Shown: in pieces, positions 39,625-47,187 of the stretch
Numbering within the stretch: position 1 is the stretch's first letter
Layout: each line of letters opens with the position of its first letter
The notes under the pieces: model-generated
The model's input: only the letters and a program-made list of their open reading frames with translations
Told to the model about the DNA's origin: nothing
The model's database searches: none
Source of the DNA: Novosphingobium sp. MW5
GTDB taxonomy: Bacteria > Pseudomonadota > Alphaproteobacteria > Sphingomonadales > Sphingomonadaceae
Assembly: GCA_025938935.1 (NCBI GenBank)
Contig: JAPCWB010000001.1
Location: 2,728,001-2,792,000 of the forward strand
Length of the DNA: 64,000 bases
Direction: 5' to 3'
Translations under genes and position numbers: made by a program

Positions 39625-40855
39625 ATGGCACAGCAGCTTTTTCGGAACGAGGTGATCGAGGCGGGCCGTACGCGCCTGTCCGGTCGCGTCATCGCGGCGA
39701 CGCCGCCGAGCTCTTGGCTTTACACGAGCCTTGCAGTGGCGGCATTTGTCGTGGCCGTTCTGATCGCCACTTTTGGCAGCTATTCCTCGACCACCAGCGT
39801 GCGCGGCGTGGTGGCCTACGACCAAGGGGTGGCGCGGGTTTATCCCCGCGCAACAGCCGAAGTGGCGCGCATTTTCGTCAAGCCCGGGCAGCAGGTAAAT
39901 GCCGGCGATCCGCTTGTGGAATTGACGGTTGCCCAAGGCGCCCAAGGCCTTGCGCCGCAGCTCAAGGACCTTGCCCGCCAGGATGCGGAACTCGAGCGCC
40001 AAACTCAACTGGCAGGCATCGAGACGATCTCCCAGTTGGCGGCGCTCACCCAGCGCGCTGCGGGGATCGAGACGACCATAGCCTCGTTGCAGCGCCAGCT
40101 CGTTCTGGCGCGTGAGCAGGTCAGGCTTGCGGAATCTGCGGCCCGGCGCGCGGAATCGCTGGCGAAAGATCAGGCCGCGACGCAGCGGCAGGTCGAAGAT
40201 GCCCGTTCGTCCGTGCTTGCTCGCCGCGCGGAGGCGGAAGCCATCAACGAACAGATCGCGGCGCAGAAGGCCGCAAGGATGGCGGCATCTGCCGAGCGCG
40301 CCTTGTTGACAGCAGGCGGGGAGAAATCAGCCTCGCTCATCGAAGGCCAACGCGCCGCGCTCGCGGGTGAGCTCAAGGCCCTCGAACGCTCCGATCGCCT
40401 GGTCCTTGTGGCGCCTGTCTCAGGCACGGTGAGCGACATGACCGGCGAGATCGGTCAGCAGGTCCGCCCTGATGCAGCGGTGGCCACCATTGTGCCTCAG
40501 GGCAGCAAGCTCGAGATCTGGCTCTATGCTCCTACCAGAGCTATCGGCCAGGCACGCCCGGGCCAGGAAGTGCGACTGCAATTCGATGCGTTTCCCTATC
40601 GGACATATGGCGCCGGCACCGGCCGCATCGCGTCGGTCTCCGGCGTCCCGACAGAGGCGAGCACGCTCGATCCGGGTCTCAAGATTACCGAGCCGGTGTT
40701 CAAGATCCGGACCAGCCTCGAGATCCTTCGCACCCAGAGCCCCGGGCGGCGTGCAGATGCTGCGGCCTGGCATGACAGTGGAAGGCAGGGTCCTGCTCGA
40801 GCGGCGAAGCCTTTGGGCCTCGCTCTTCGGCTGGGGCAGCGGGGGGCCGGCTTGA
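39625..40855 (+). CDS. HlyD-type membrane-fusion adaptor, one frameshift near the C-terminus
   Basis: Periplasmic adaptor linking an ABC exporter to TolC. A membrane helix (LYTSLAVAAFVVAVLIATFGS, residues 32-52) is followed by a lipoyl-like beta domain, a long coiled coil (about 115-255) and a returning half with APVSGTVSDMTGEIGQQV. As written the frame runs on into the ABC gene, giving a false 1,139-residue fusion. One extra base near 40735-40737 explains it: without it the usual adaptor end (PGGVQMLRPGMTVEGRVLLE to FGWGSGGPA) is read and stops at 40853-40855, overlapping the ABC TTG start in TTGA. Corrected length is about 409 residues. ATG 39625 preferred over GTG 39604. Confidence 0.88.
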
Positions 40856-43023
40856 GCGACTTCGATTGGCCTTGGTCCCGGCGGTTGACGCCAATTGTCC
40901 AGTCCGAAGCGGCCGAGTGCGGCCTTGCCTCGCTGGCCATGGTTGCGCGCCATTTCGGTCATAAGGTTGACCTTGCCGGCCTGCGCCGCCGCTTTCCGAC
41001 CTCGCTCGACGGCCTGAACCTTCGCCAGATCATGGCCGCGGCCTCTGCGCTCGATCTCGCTCCGCGCGCCGTTCGGCTCGAAGTGGACGAAATCGGGCAA
41101 TTGGCCCTCCCCGCGATACTGCACTGGGACCTCAACCATTTCGTAGTGCTCGAACGGGTCACTCCGAAATACGCCTATCTTCTTGATCCCGCTCGCGGCC
41201 GGGTCCGGATTTCGCGCAGTGCGATCGGCCGTCATTTCACCGGCGTAGCGCTGGAACTGACACCGACCCCGGACTTCAAGCCGGTTGAGGCGCGCGTCCA
41301 GACCCGGCTTACCGACCTGTGGAGCCAGCTAACCAATTTCCGCTCTGCCATCACGCAGGTGCTCTTCCTGTCGCTGCTGGTGCAGCTTGCATCGCTTGCC
41401 AGCCCGCTTTTCATGCAGATGGTTGTCGATGAGGCGGTGAACCAGAATGACAGCAGTCTGTTGACCGTGCTCCTCCTGGGTTTCGGGTTCATTTACCTGT
41501 TGCAATCAGTCACGCGGTTCCTGCGCACGTGGGTTACCGTCTGCCTTGGTCAGTCACTGACATTCCAGCTTGCCGGCAACCTGATGCGACACTTGTTACG
41601 GCTTCCCGCCTCGTACTTCGAGCGGCGCCATGTGGGCGACATCATGTCACGCCTGGGCGCGGTCGGACCGATCCAGTCGCTGTTGACGCACGGACTGGTC
41701 GACACGGTCATCGACACGACGCTGATCCTGGCCACGCTGTTCGTCATGTTCTTCATCAGTGTGCCGCTCGCCCTGATCGGTATCGGGGCAACGCTCCTCT
41801 ACCTTCTCGTCACGCAGCTTACCCACCCTGCCCTTCGGCGGCTGACGGAAGAGCAGATCATCGCGCAGGCGCAGGAAGAAAGCTACGTCCTCGAAAGCAT
41901 CCGCGCCATGCGAGCGATAAAGCTGCACGGCTTCGAGGCGACCCGTGAAAGCGGCTGGCGCAACCACTATGCCGAGGTCATTTCAGCCGGCTACAAATCG
42001 CAGATGGCGAACCAGAAGGTCGATTTCTTCGAGGACATTTCCTCGAACCTCGCCTTCCTGCTTACCGTCTATTTTGGCGCACTCGCGGTGATCAACCAGA
42101 GCCTGACGGTCGGCGCCCTGCTCGCCTTCCTGTCCTATCGCAGCACCTTTTCCGCCAGCGCCCGCGCGCTGGTCAAGCAATGGCAGAAATGGCGCCTGCT
42201 GTCGGTCTATCTCCAGCGCCTTTCAGACATTGTCGGCGAGCCTCGTGAACAGATTTCGCCCAACACGGTCCGCCGCACGGCCATCAGGCCGCCATCGATC
42301 CGGGCCCAAAACCTGACCTTCGCCTATTCGGCGCAAGCCGAACCCGTTCTTGCGAACGCCAGTTTCGAGATCCCGGCGGGATCGCTGGTCGCTGTGGTCG
42401 GGCCGTCGGGTGCCGGCAAGACGACCCTGATGCGGCTCCTTCTCGGCCTGCTTACACCGCAGGGCGGAACGCTCGAGGTGGACGAAGCGCCGCTGGGTTC
42501 GGCTAACCTCGCGTCGTGGCGTGCCCGGGTCGGCGCGGTCATGCAGGACGATTACCTGCTTTCCGGATCACTGGCGGACAACATCTCTTTCTTCGATCCG
42601 CACCCCAACCAGGAGCGCATCGAACGGGCGGCTCGCTTTGCCCGGATCCATGACGACATTGCCAAGATGGCCATGGGATACCATTCGCTGGTGAGCGACA
42701 TGGGCGTTGCTCTGTCCTCGGGCCAGCGGCAGCGCATCCTGCTTGCCCGTGCGGTTTACCGCCAACCCGATGTCCTGATCCTTGATGAGGGCACGGCCAA
42801 TCTGGACACGCAGACCGAGGAAGTGCTCGCCCGGTCCATTTCCGGCTGGCCTATCACGCGCATCGCCATATCGCACCGCCCCGCCCTGGTCAGGCTGGCG
42901 GACATCATCCTCGAAGTCGATGGCGGGCATGTCACTGTGAAGACGCGCGCCGAAGCCGGTTTTGCGGCGCCCCGCGCCCAACCCCATCCTGTTGCGGGCT
43001 ATTCGAAGGAAGGTGTTGCATGA
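40852..43023 (+). CDS. Peptidase-C39 ABC exporter (double-glycine leader peptidase/transporter)
   Basis: 723 residues from TTG 40852. N-terminal C39 peptidase: oxyanion Gln17 and catalytic Cys23 in QSEAAECGLASLAM, His96 in LNHFVVLERV and Asp112 in LLDPARG, so all catalytic residues are present. Six membrane helices follow (about 165-440), then the ATPase with Walker A GPSGAGKTT (about 517-525), signature LSSGQRQRIL, Walker B DVLILDEGTANLD and the His switch in ISHRPAL. Such proteins cut substrates after a Gly-Gly or Gly-Ala leader while exporting the core. A matching leader is encoded at 44876-45058. Overlaps the oxygenase gene in ATGA. Confidence 0.94.
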   Translation: MSDFDWPWSRRLTPIVQSEAAECGLASLAMVARHFGHKVDLAGLRRRFPTSLDGLNLRQIMAAASALDLAPRAVRLEVDEIGQLALPAILHWDLNHFVVLERVTPKYAYLLDPARGRVRISRSAIGRHFTGVALELTPTPDFKPVEARVQTRLTDLWSQLTNFRSAITQVLFLSLLVQLASLASPLFMQMVVDEAVNQNDSSLLTVLLLGFGFIYLLQSVTRFLRTWVTVCLGQSLTFQLAGNLMRHLLRLPASYFERRHVGDIMSRLGAVGPIQSLLTHGLVDTVIDTTLILATLFVMFFISVPLALIGIGATLLYLLVTQLTHPALRRLTEEQIIAQAQEESYVLESIRAMRAIKLHGFEATRESGWRNHYAEVISAGYKSQMANQKVDFFEDISSNLAFLLTVYFGALAVINQSLTVGALLAFLSYRSTFSASARALVKQWQKWRLLSVYLQRLSDIVGEPREQISPNTVRRTAIRPPSIRAQNLTFAYSAQAEPVLANASFEIPAGSLVAVVGPSGAGKTTLMRLLLGLLTPQGGTLEVDEAPLGSANLASWRARVGAVMQDDYLLSGSLADNISFFDPHPNQERIERAARFARIHDDIAKMAMGYHSLVSDMGVALSSGQRQRILLARAVYRQPDVLILDEGTANLDTQTEEVLARSISGWPITRIAISHRPALVRLADIILEVDGGHVTVKTRAEAGFAAPRAQPHPVAGYSKEGVA

Positions 43024-43751
43024 ACATCCACACAACCGTGGCGGCCCCTCTCGAATTCAACGTCGATCTCGATGTGGACATGCTCGCGGATCAGTTCCGT
43101 TCGAACAGCCACGTGCGTATCCCGCACATCCTGCAGAGCGGCGCGCCCGAACTTTACCGATACCTCGAAACTGGCGAGGACTGGATCCAGCTGCTTAACA
43201 AGCCGGGCGGCGGCGCGCATGAAATCCCGCTTTCACAGTGGCGTGACGAAAAGCTGCCGGGCAAGGCCCGCATCCTGCGCGAAGCCAACGAAAACGCCTG
43301 CCATGGCTTCCAGTACAGCTACGCAGCCCTGCGCATCCCCGCCGAAGGGGAAAGCTGCGCCGATCCGGTGCTGAACAAAATCGGCAAGATGCTCTCCGAT
43401 CCGCAGATTACCTCGATGCTGGCGGCAATCACCGGAATCGACAATCCGGTGTTCACTGACGGCCAGGTTACGGCCTATGGCAGCGGCGACTTCCTGACCG
43501 GGCACGATGATGATCTTGCTGGATCGGGACGCGCCGCCGCTTTCGTGCTTGGGTTGACGCCGCAATGGCGGCTCGAATGGGGCGGCCTGCTGACCTTCCA
43601 CGATCTTGGCGAGGTACCCTTCTGGGGAATGATCCCGCAATTCAACACGCTAGACCTGTTCGCCGTGCCCAAGCACCACAGCGTATCCTACGTGACGCCT
43701 GCGGCCCCCCGGCAGCGCTATTCGATTACTGGCTGGCTCTCTCGAAGGTAG
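43020..43751 (+). CDS. 2-oxoglutarate/Fe(II)-dependent oxygenase-like protein
   Basis: 243 residues with the double-stranded beta-helix layout of prolyl-hydroxylase-like oxygenases. The iron triad fits His162 and Asp164 (GHDDD) plus distal His220 (PKHHSVSYV); Arg233 (QRYSITGW) would bind 2-oxoglutarate. An N-terminal helical region of about 110 residues precedes it. ATG overlaps the exporter stop in ATGA, so it is co-translated with the secretion genes. A role in hydroxylating the exported peptide (lysines or the proline pair) or a partner protein is inferred, not shown. Confidence 0.8.
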   Translation: MNIHTTVAAPLEFNVDLDVDMLADQFRSNSHVRIPHILQSGAPELYRYLETGEDWIQLLNKPGGGAHEIPLSQWRDEKLPGKARILREANENACHGFQYSYAALRIPAEGESCADPVLNKIGKMLSDPQITSMLAAITGIDNPVFTDGQVTAYGSGDFLTGHDDDLAGSGRAAAFVLGLTPQWRLEWGGLLTFHDLGEVPFWGMIPQFNTLDLFAVPKHHSVSYVTPAAPRQRYSITGWLSRR

Positions 43752-43763
43752 GGCGACGCCGCC

Positions 43764-44750
43764 TCAGCCTGAGGTGACGTCCATCGCGCCAGAGCTGCGG
43801 ACGGTTATTTCCACGTCGATGACAAATTCGCTGCGCCGTGCCTTGAAATGGCGAGCAAGTCGCGGATCGAAAAAGTCCTTGAGCATCGGGGGCCGCCGCG
43901 AAGCGAAATAGAACTCCGGGTCCGTCATGACGTCCTCGTCGGCGCTGAGCCGCAATTCGTCCTTGCGCGTCACGGTTTCGACAACGCACCAGGCGTGGGT
44001 GAAACCCGCACTGCGCAAAGCATAGGCGCGGTGATAGCCATTCTGCAGCAGCACGCGCGAATTGCTCCGAATGCCGCTCAGCAAGTTCGAACCGAAACCG
44101 ATCGGCACGCCAATCATGGCCGTCGCCGGGTGATCTAGCGCCAGTGCAGCAAGGTCAGCGCCCTGCATCAGGATCGGCCTGTGCTCCCTGAAATCGCTGG
44201 AATAGGAAACGAACTGGAAGCGCGATGAGCTCATGCGGCGCACCCGGTACGGCGGAAACTGACGATTAAGCGAAAGGCAGAAGCGGAACAGGGCTTCGTC
44301 TGATGGATTTGCGCCCAATTCATCAGCGATGCGCCGCGAATAGCCAGCTTCCACCTGGATCTGCGAGATGACCAGCTTGTCCAGCTCGACAAGTTCGAAG
44401 CTGTAAGGGAGGTCGGCGAATGATGCCTTGAACCAGCGGTGATCCTCGACCTCACGCGCAAGGCCTTGCAAGTGCTCGGGCAGAGGCCGGCATTCGATGG
44501 TGTCGGCAAGCCCGGCTTCGGTCTGTTCGAGATCGTAATAGATATCGTTGGCCTCGCGCCAATCGGCAGCGTGGCTGCGAAGGTCGCAGTCCCCTTCCCG
44601 GATGACCTTGGCCGTCTGGAAGTCGAGATAGTCCTGAAGCTGCGGCTGGCCGAGGATCCAGACCATCTCGCGCTCGTCCGGCCTAAGGCCAGTGCCCGGT
44701 GCTTCCTGGCCAGTCTGGTCAGCTTTCAGGGGTTCCAGGATGTGCTTCAT
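43764..44750 (-). CDS. Unrecognised 328-residue protein with ParB-like NGYHR motif
   Basis: No family assigned. It is soluble, with no signal or membrane segment and mixed alpha/beta composition. Residues 233-246 (VLLQNGYHRAYALR) resemble the ParB/Srx-fold motif (GxHR) that binds nucleotides or DNA; an aromatic-rich region VSYSSDFREHRPILMQG precedes it. It lies 12 bases from the end of the convergent oxygenase gene and downstream of the peptide gene on the same strand. Its place suggests modification, immunity or regulation in the peptide system. Start ATG 44750 lacks a good ribosome-binding site. Confidence 0.7.
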   Translation of the reverse strand: MKHILEPLKADQTGQEAPGTGLRPDEREMVWILGQPQLQDYLDFQTAKVIREGDCDLRSHAADWREANDIYYDLEQTEAGLADTIECRPLPEHLQGLAREVEDHRWFKASFADLPYSFELVELDKLVISQIQVEAGYSRRIADELGANPSDEALFRFCLSLNRQFPPYRVRRMSSSRFQFVSYSSDFREHRPILMQGADLAALALDHPATAMIGVPIGFGSNLLSGIRSNSRVLLQNGYHRAYALRSAGFTHAWCVVETVTRKDELRLSADEDVMTDPEFYFASRRPPMLKDFFDPRLARHFKARRSEFVIDVEITVRSSGAMDVTSG

Positions 44751-44820
44751 GGCGCAATCTTAGTGCATAGCTCTTACCAAACCGCAAAGGGCGCAAGGCC
44801 GTATTGGCCGATGACGCGCA

Positions 44821-44851
44821 AATAGAAAGGGGCAGGATTGCTCCTGCCCCT
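44821..44851 (-). terminator. Strong hairpin terminator just after the peptide gene
   Basis: On the minus strand AGGGGCAGGA (44851-44842) pairs perfectly with TCCTGCCCCT (44837-44828) around loop GCAA, followed by TTCTATT. It lies 25 bases after the peptide stop and 71 bases before the downstream 328-residue gene. It would yield abundant peptide mRNA with limited read-through into the downstream gene, a layout typical of precursor-peptide operons. Confidence 0.88.
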
Positions 44852-44875
44852 CCTAATTCGACATGCAGTCGGGTC

Positions 44876-45058
44876 TTAGCACTTGCTGTGCTTGGACTTC
44901 TTCGACTTCTTGGTCTTCTTCGACTTGCACTTGTTGGACTTCTTGGTGCCCTTGCTGCCGCACCAGCTGCTCGGCGGGGTCGGCGAGTCACCGCAGGTGC
45001 GGCCCTTGCTGCCTGCGCCATAGACCATTTCGAGTTCGTTCAGATTGAGATCACGCAT
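44876..45058 (-). CDS. Precursor peptide: double-glycine-type leader plus lysine-rich four-cysteine core
   Basis: 60 residues, ATG 45058 with a CAGGAG ribosome-binding site at good spacing. The leader MRDLNLNELEMVYGA fits the C39 consensus by position from the cut: Leu -12, Glu -8, Leu -7, Val -4, Gly -2, Ala -1. The predicted core of 45 residues starts GSKGRTCGD, contains a TPPSSWC segment, and ends in a run of KK-S/T repeats with a C-terminal cysteine: 14 lysines and 4 cysteines, strongly cationic. Its own terminator follows. No known bacteriocin family is recognised. It is the likely substrate of the C39 exporter at 40852-43023 (inference from leader and location). Confidence 0.85.
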   Translation of the reverse strand: MRDLNLNELEMVYGAGSKGRTCGDSPTPPSSWCGSKGTKKSNKCKSKKTKKSKKSKHSKC

Positions 45059-45080
45059 CGTCCAGCTCCTGTTGCATTCG

Positions 45081-45152
45081 TTAACTTCGCGACCGACCGA
45101 ATGCAGAGATGCAGTCCCAATTCTGCGCTGTCACGCCGTTTCTATGGTTAAC
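45081..45152 (-). promoter_or_regulatory. Peptide-gene upstream region with GTTAACCAT and TTAAC boxes
   Basis: On the minus strand GTTAACCAT lies at 45152-45144, with a palindromic GTTAAC at 45085-45080, 22 bases before the peptide start. TTAACCAT is close to the CtrA/MucR-type half site. The whole 280-base interval between the peptide gene and the tRNA is AT-richer than its surroundings and holds no other gene that I can support. Confidence 0.35.
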
Positions 45153-45338
45153 AAATGGGCGTCTCAAAATGGGTCATTAAGCATTTCACCAGTAAATTGG
45201 TCATTGGTGTTAGAATTCGAGCGCGAGAATTGTTCATGCTCGCAGAATAATGACTTTCGCCCGTGAGCATATTGCCGGGCACAGTGATAGGCGCCCCGCG
45301 GAAGTGTATGCGGCGTCACAAATGCTGAGGTATGAAAG

Positions 45339-45415
45339 TGGTGCGCCCGACGGGATTCGAACCCATGGCCCCCAGATTAGGAATCTGGTGCTCTATCCGG
45401 CTGAGCTACGGGCGC
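45339..45415 (-). tRNA. tRNA-Arg (anticodon CCT)
   Basis: 77 bases including encoded CCA (complement of 45339-45341). Acceptor stem GCGCCCG (5') pairs with CGGGCGC (3'); the D arm contains TAGCTCAGCCGGATAGAGCA; the anticodon stem CCAGA/TCTGG encloses loop TTCCTAA with anticodon CCT (45379-45381); the T arm has GGTTCGAATCC. It reads AGG codons. It lies between the peptide secretion cluster and housekeeping genes. Confidence 0.96.
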
Positions 45416-45454
45416 ACTCCCGGCCTCCTTAGGCAGGGGCTCGCAGCGATGCAA

Positions 45455-45952
45455 TCAGTTCGCTTCGCTTGGCGGCACCACAGGGAACAGCACCGGCGCG
45501 ATCTCGACGCCTTCCTCGTAAAGCTCGAGCGCCTGCTGAGTCGTTGCCTGGCCGTGGATCGGCTCGGCGTCACGCTCTCCGTAATGGATGGCACGGGCGG
45601 TGTCGGCGAATTTGTCACCGACATAGGTCGAACTCTTAAGCGCCTCGGCCTGCGCCGCCGCAATGGCGCGAAACATTTCGACTGCTTCGGGCGGAATGGC
45701 CGGGCCGGTGTTGGTTGCCTGTGCCGGGACGTTAGCCGCCGGCGCCGGCGTCTGCGCGCGCGGGAGTTCCGGAAGCTGGTTGCCCTTGCGCGCAACGTTG
45801 GGTGCCTGGACCGCCTTGATGACATCGGTCGAATCGCAGATCGGGCAGGAAATCAGCCCCCTGCCCTGCTGACGCGAGAAATCGTCCGATGAGGCAAACC
45901 ACCCCTCGAAACGGTGCACTCCCGGCTGGCACTGAAGATCATAGACGATCAT
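45455..45952 (-). CDS. DUF1178 family zinc-ribbon-like protein
   Basis: 165 residues from ATG 45952. MIVYDLQCQPGVHRFEGWFASSDDF and the CPIC knuckle followed by DVIKAVQAPNVARK are typical of DUF1178. The C-terminal half (KFADTARAIHYGERDAEPIHGQA) is also characteristic. An Ala/Pro-rich linker lies between. Function unknown. It follows the nitrilase-like gene by 8 bases and, with grxC, forms a three-gene operon usual in alphaproteobacteria. Confidence 0.88.
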   Translation of the reverse strand: MIVYDLQCQPGVHRFEGWFASSDDFSRQQGRGLISCPICDSTDVIKAVQAPNVARKGNQLPELPRAQTPAPAANVPAQATNTGPAIPPEAVEMFRAIAAAQAEALKSSTYVGDKFADTARAIHYGERDAEPIHGQATTQQALELYEEGVEIAPVLFPVVPPSEAN

Positions 45953-45960
45953 GATGCGCG

Positions 45961-46779
45961 CTAATTGGGAATTTCCCGCCGATTGGCAAGACTTGGCAGC
46001 TGTGCGCGCACTTCGGCAATGCGCGCCGGGTCCACTTCGGCAAAGCCAAGGCCGGGGGTTTCGCCGCCCATGTCCAGCAGGCTGCCGCCCCACGGATCGA
46101 ACACGACGCTGTGGCCATAGGTCTCGCGCCCGTCCTCATGCCGCCCGACCTGCGCCGCACTGATGACAAAGGCGCTTGCCTCGATGGCGCGGGCGCGCTG
46201 GAGCACGTGCCAGTGATCGCGCCCGGTGGGCACCGTGAAGGCAGCCGGTATCGCGATAGAGTCGCACCTGCGCCGCCCAAGCGCCTCGAACAAGGCGGGA
46301 AAGCGGATGTCGTAGCAGATCGCCAGGCCCAGCCTGCCGACCGGCGTACCCTCGACAATGCCAAGCGCTTCGCCGGGGGCATAGGCATTGGACTCGCGCC
46401 AGCTCTCACCCGTCGCCAGATCGACGTCAAACATGTGGATCTTGTCATAGCGGCCCGCGATCTGCCCCATGGGATCGATCACCAGTGCACGGTTGGCAAA
46501 GCGGCCATCCTCGCGCAGCACTGCAATGGAACCGAGCGCGAGCCACATGCCATGGCGTGCCGCTGATTCCCGGCAGTCCTCGAGCAAGCGGTCATCTTCC
46601 TCTGCGACAATCCTGCTGGCTGCGCGCTTGCGGTCCCGATCGATGATGTTCGACATTTCAGGTGTGAACATCATCGCCGCGCCGCCCGCCTTCGCCTCTG
46701 CCAGCGCATCGACGATTGTCCGCGCATTGGCATCGGGATCGATGCCCGAACACATCTGCAGCAGCGCGATGCGTGTCAT
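45961..46779 (-). CDS. Carbon-nitrogen hydrolase, Nit1-like
   Basis: Nitrilase-superfamily amidase of 272 residues. Catalytic triad: Glu41 (FTPEMSN), Lys113 (YDKIHMFDVD) and Cys155 (LAICYDIRFP). The closest functional group is the Nit1-type deaminated-glutathione amidase, consistent with the overlapping glutaredoxin gene. Substrate assignment is inferred. Start codon overlaps the grxC stop in TGATG. Confidence 0.9.
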   Translation of the reverse strand: MTRIALLQMCSGIDPDANARTIVDALAEAKAGGAAMMFTPEMSNIIDRDRKRAASRIVAEEDDRLLEDCRESAARHGMWLALGSIAVLREDGRFANRALVIDPMGQIAGRYDKIHMFDVDLATGESWRESNAYAPGEALGIVEGTPVGRLGLAICYDIRFPALFEALGRRRCDSIAIPAAFTVPTGRDHWHVLQRARAIEASAFVISAAQVGRHEDGRETYGHSVVFDPWGGSLLDMGGETPGLGFAEVDPARIAEVRAQLPSLANRREIPN

Positions 46780-47036
46780 CAGAGGCCCAGCACCGGGTCC
46801 AGCTTGCCCGCCCGGTCCAGCGCGTGGATATCGTCCGAACCGCCATAGGCTACGCCATCGATGAAGATCTGCGGCACGGTGCGGGCATCCGGTTTGCGTT
46901 CAACCATTTCCGCGCGTTTCTTCGAGTCCATTGTCACATCATATTCAGTGTACTGGACGCCCTTGGAATCGAGCAGCGCCTTGGCGCGCACGCAGTAGGG
47001 GCAGCCCCATTGGGTGTAGATTTCGACCTGTGCCAT
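46779..47036 (-). CDS. grxC: Glutaredoxin 3
   Basis: Dithiol glutaredoxin of 85 residues with the active site CPYC (12-15), the cis-proline segment TVPQIFI and GGSDDIHAL. Uses glutathione to reduce protein disulfides in the cytosol. First gene of grxC-nit-DUF1178, diverging from the heat-shock gene. Confidence 0.95.
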   Translation of the reverse strand: MAQVEIYTQWGCPYCVRAKALLDSKGVQYTEYDVTMDSKKRAEMVERKPDARTVPQIFIDGVAYGGSDDIHALDRAGKLDPVLGL

Positions 47037-47055
47037 GATGATCCCGACTTGAGGA

Positions 47056-47081
47056 CTTGAAAGACTGCGGGGCTAACATAT
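47056..47081 (+). promoter_or_regulatory. RpoH (sigma32)-type heat-shock promoter for hsp20
   Basis: CTTGAAA at 47056-47062 is followed, 17 bases after CTTG, by CATATCT at 47077, close to the alphaproteobacterial RpoH pattern CTTG-N17-CYTAT. Transcription would start near 47088 and give a leader of about 100 bases. Confidence 0.65.
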
Positions 47082-47089
47082 CTTCCGAA

Positions 47090-47187
47090 CTGTGTCATGC
47101 GCCCCAAAGGGCATGGCACAGGACCAGCGGGATGCCCTTTTGGGGTCCCGCGCAGAACCGAAGATTGCTCAATAGAGGATTTTTGCC
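47090..47187 (+). ncRNA. ROSE-type RNA thermometer in the hsp20 leader
   Basis: Two structured parts are visible. CCCCAAAGGGCAT (47102-47114) pairs with ATGCCCTTTTGGGG (47132-47145). Near the start codon, ATTGCTC (47164-47170) folds across loop AATA onto GAGGATT (47175-47181), masking the Shine-Dalgarno GAGG. The pairing leaves a G-G opposition (47167/47178) and a U-U mismatch, the hallmark of the ROSE UUGCU/AGGA helix that melts on heating. Confidence 0.7.

Noticed and set aside
39484..40008. N-terminal extension of the TolC-like protein across hlyD
   Set aside because: It runs antisense through the adaptor gene, has no homology, and the signal/lipobox start at 39483 is convincing.
45045..45266. 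73-codon plus-strand frame opposite the peptide gene start
   Set aside because: It overlaps the precursor's ribosome-binding site antisense and has no coding features; the minus-strand peptide explains the region better.
38110..45415. Genomic island integrated at the tRNA-Arg gene
   Set aside because: The accessory cluster ends next to a tRNA, but no integrase and no direct repeat of the tRNA 3' end was seen at the other side.
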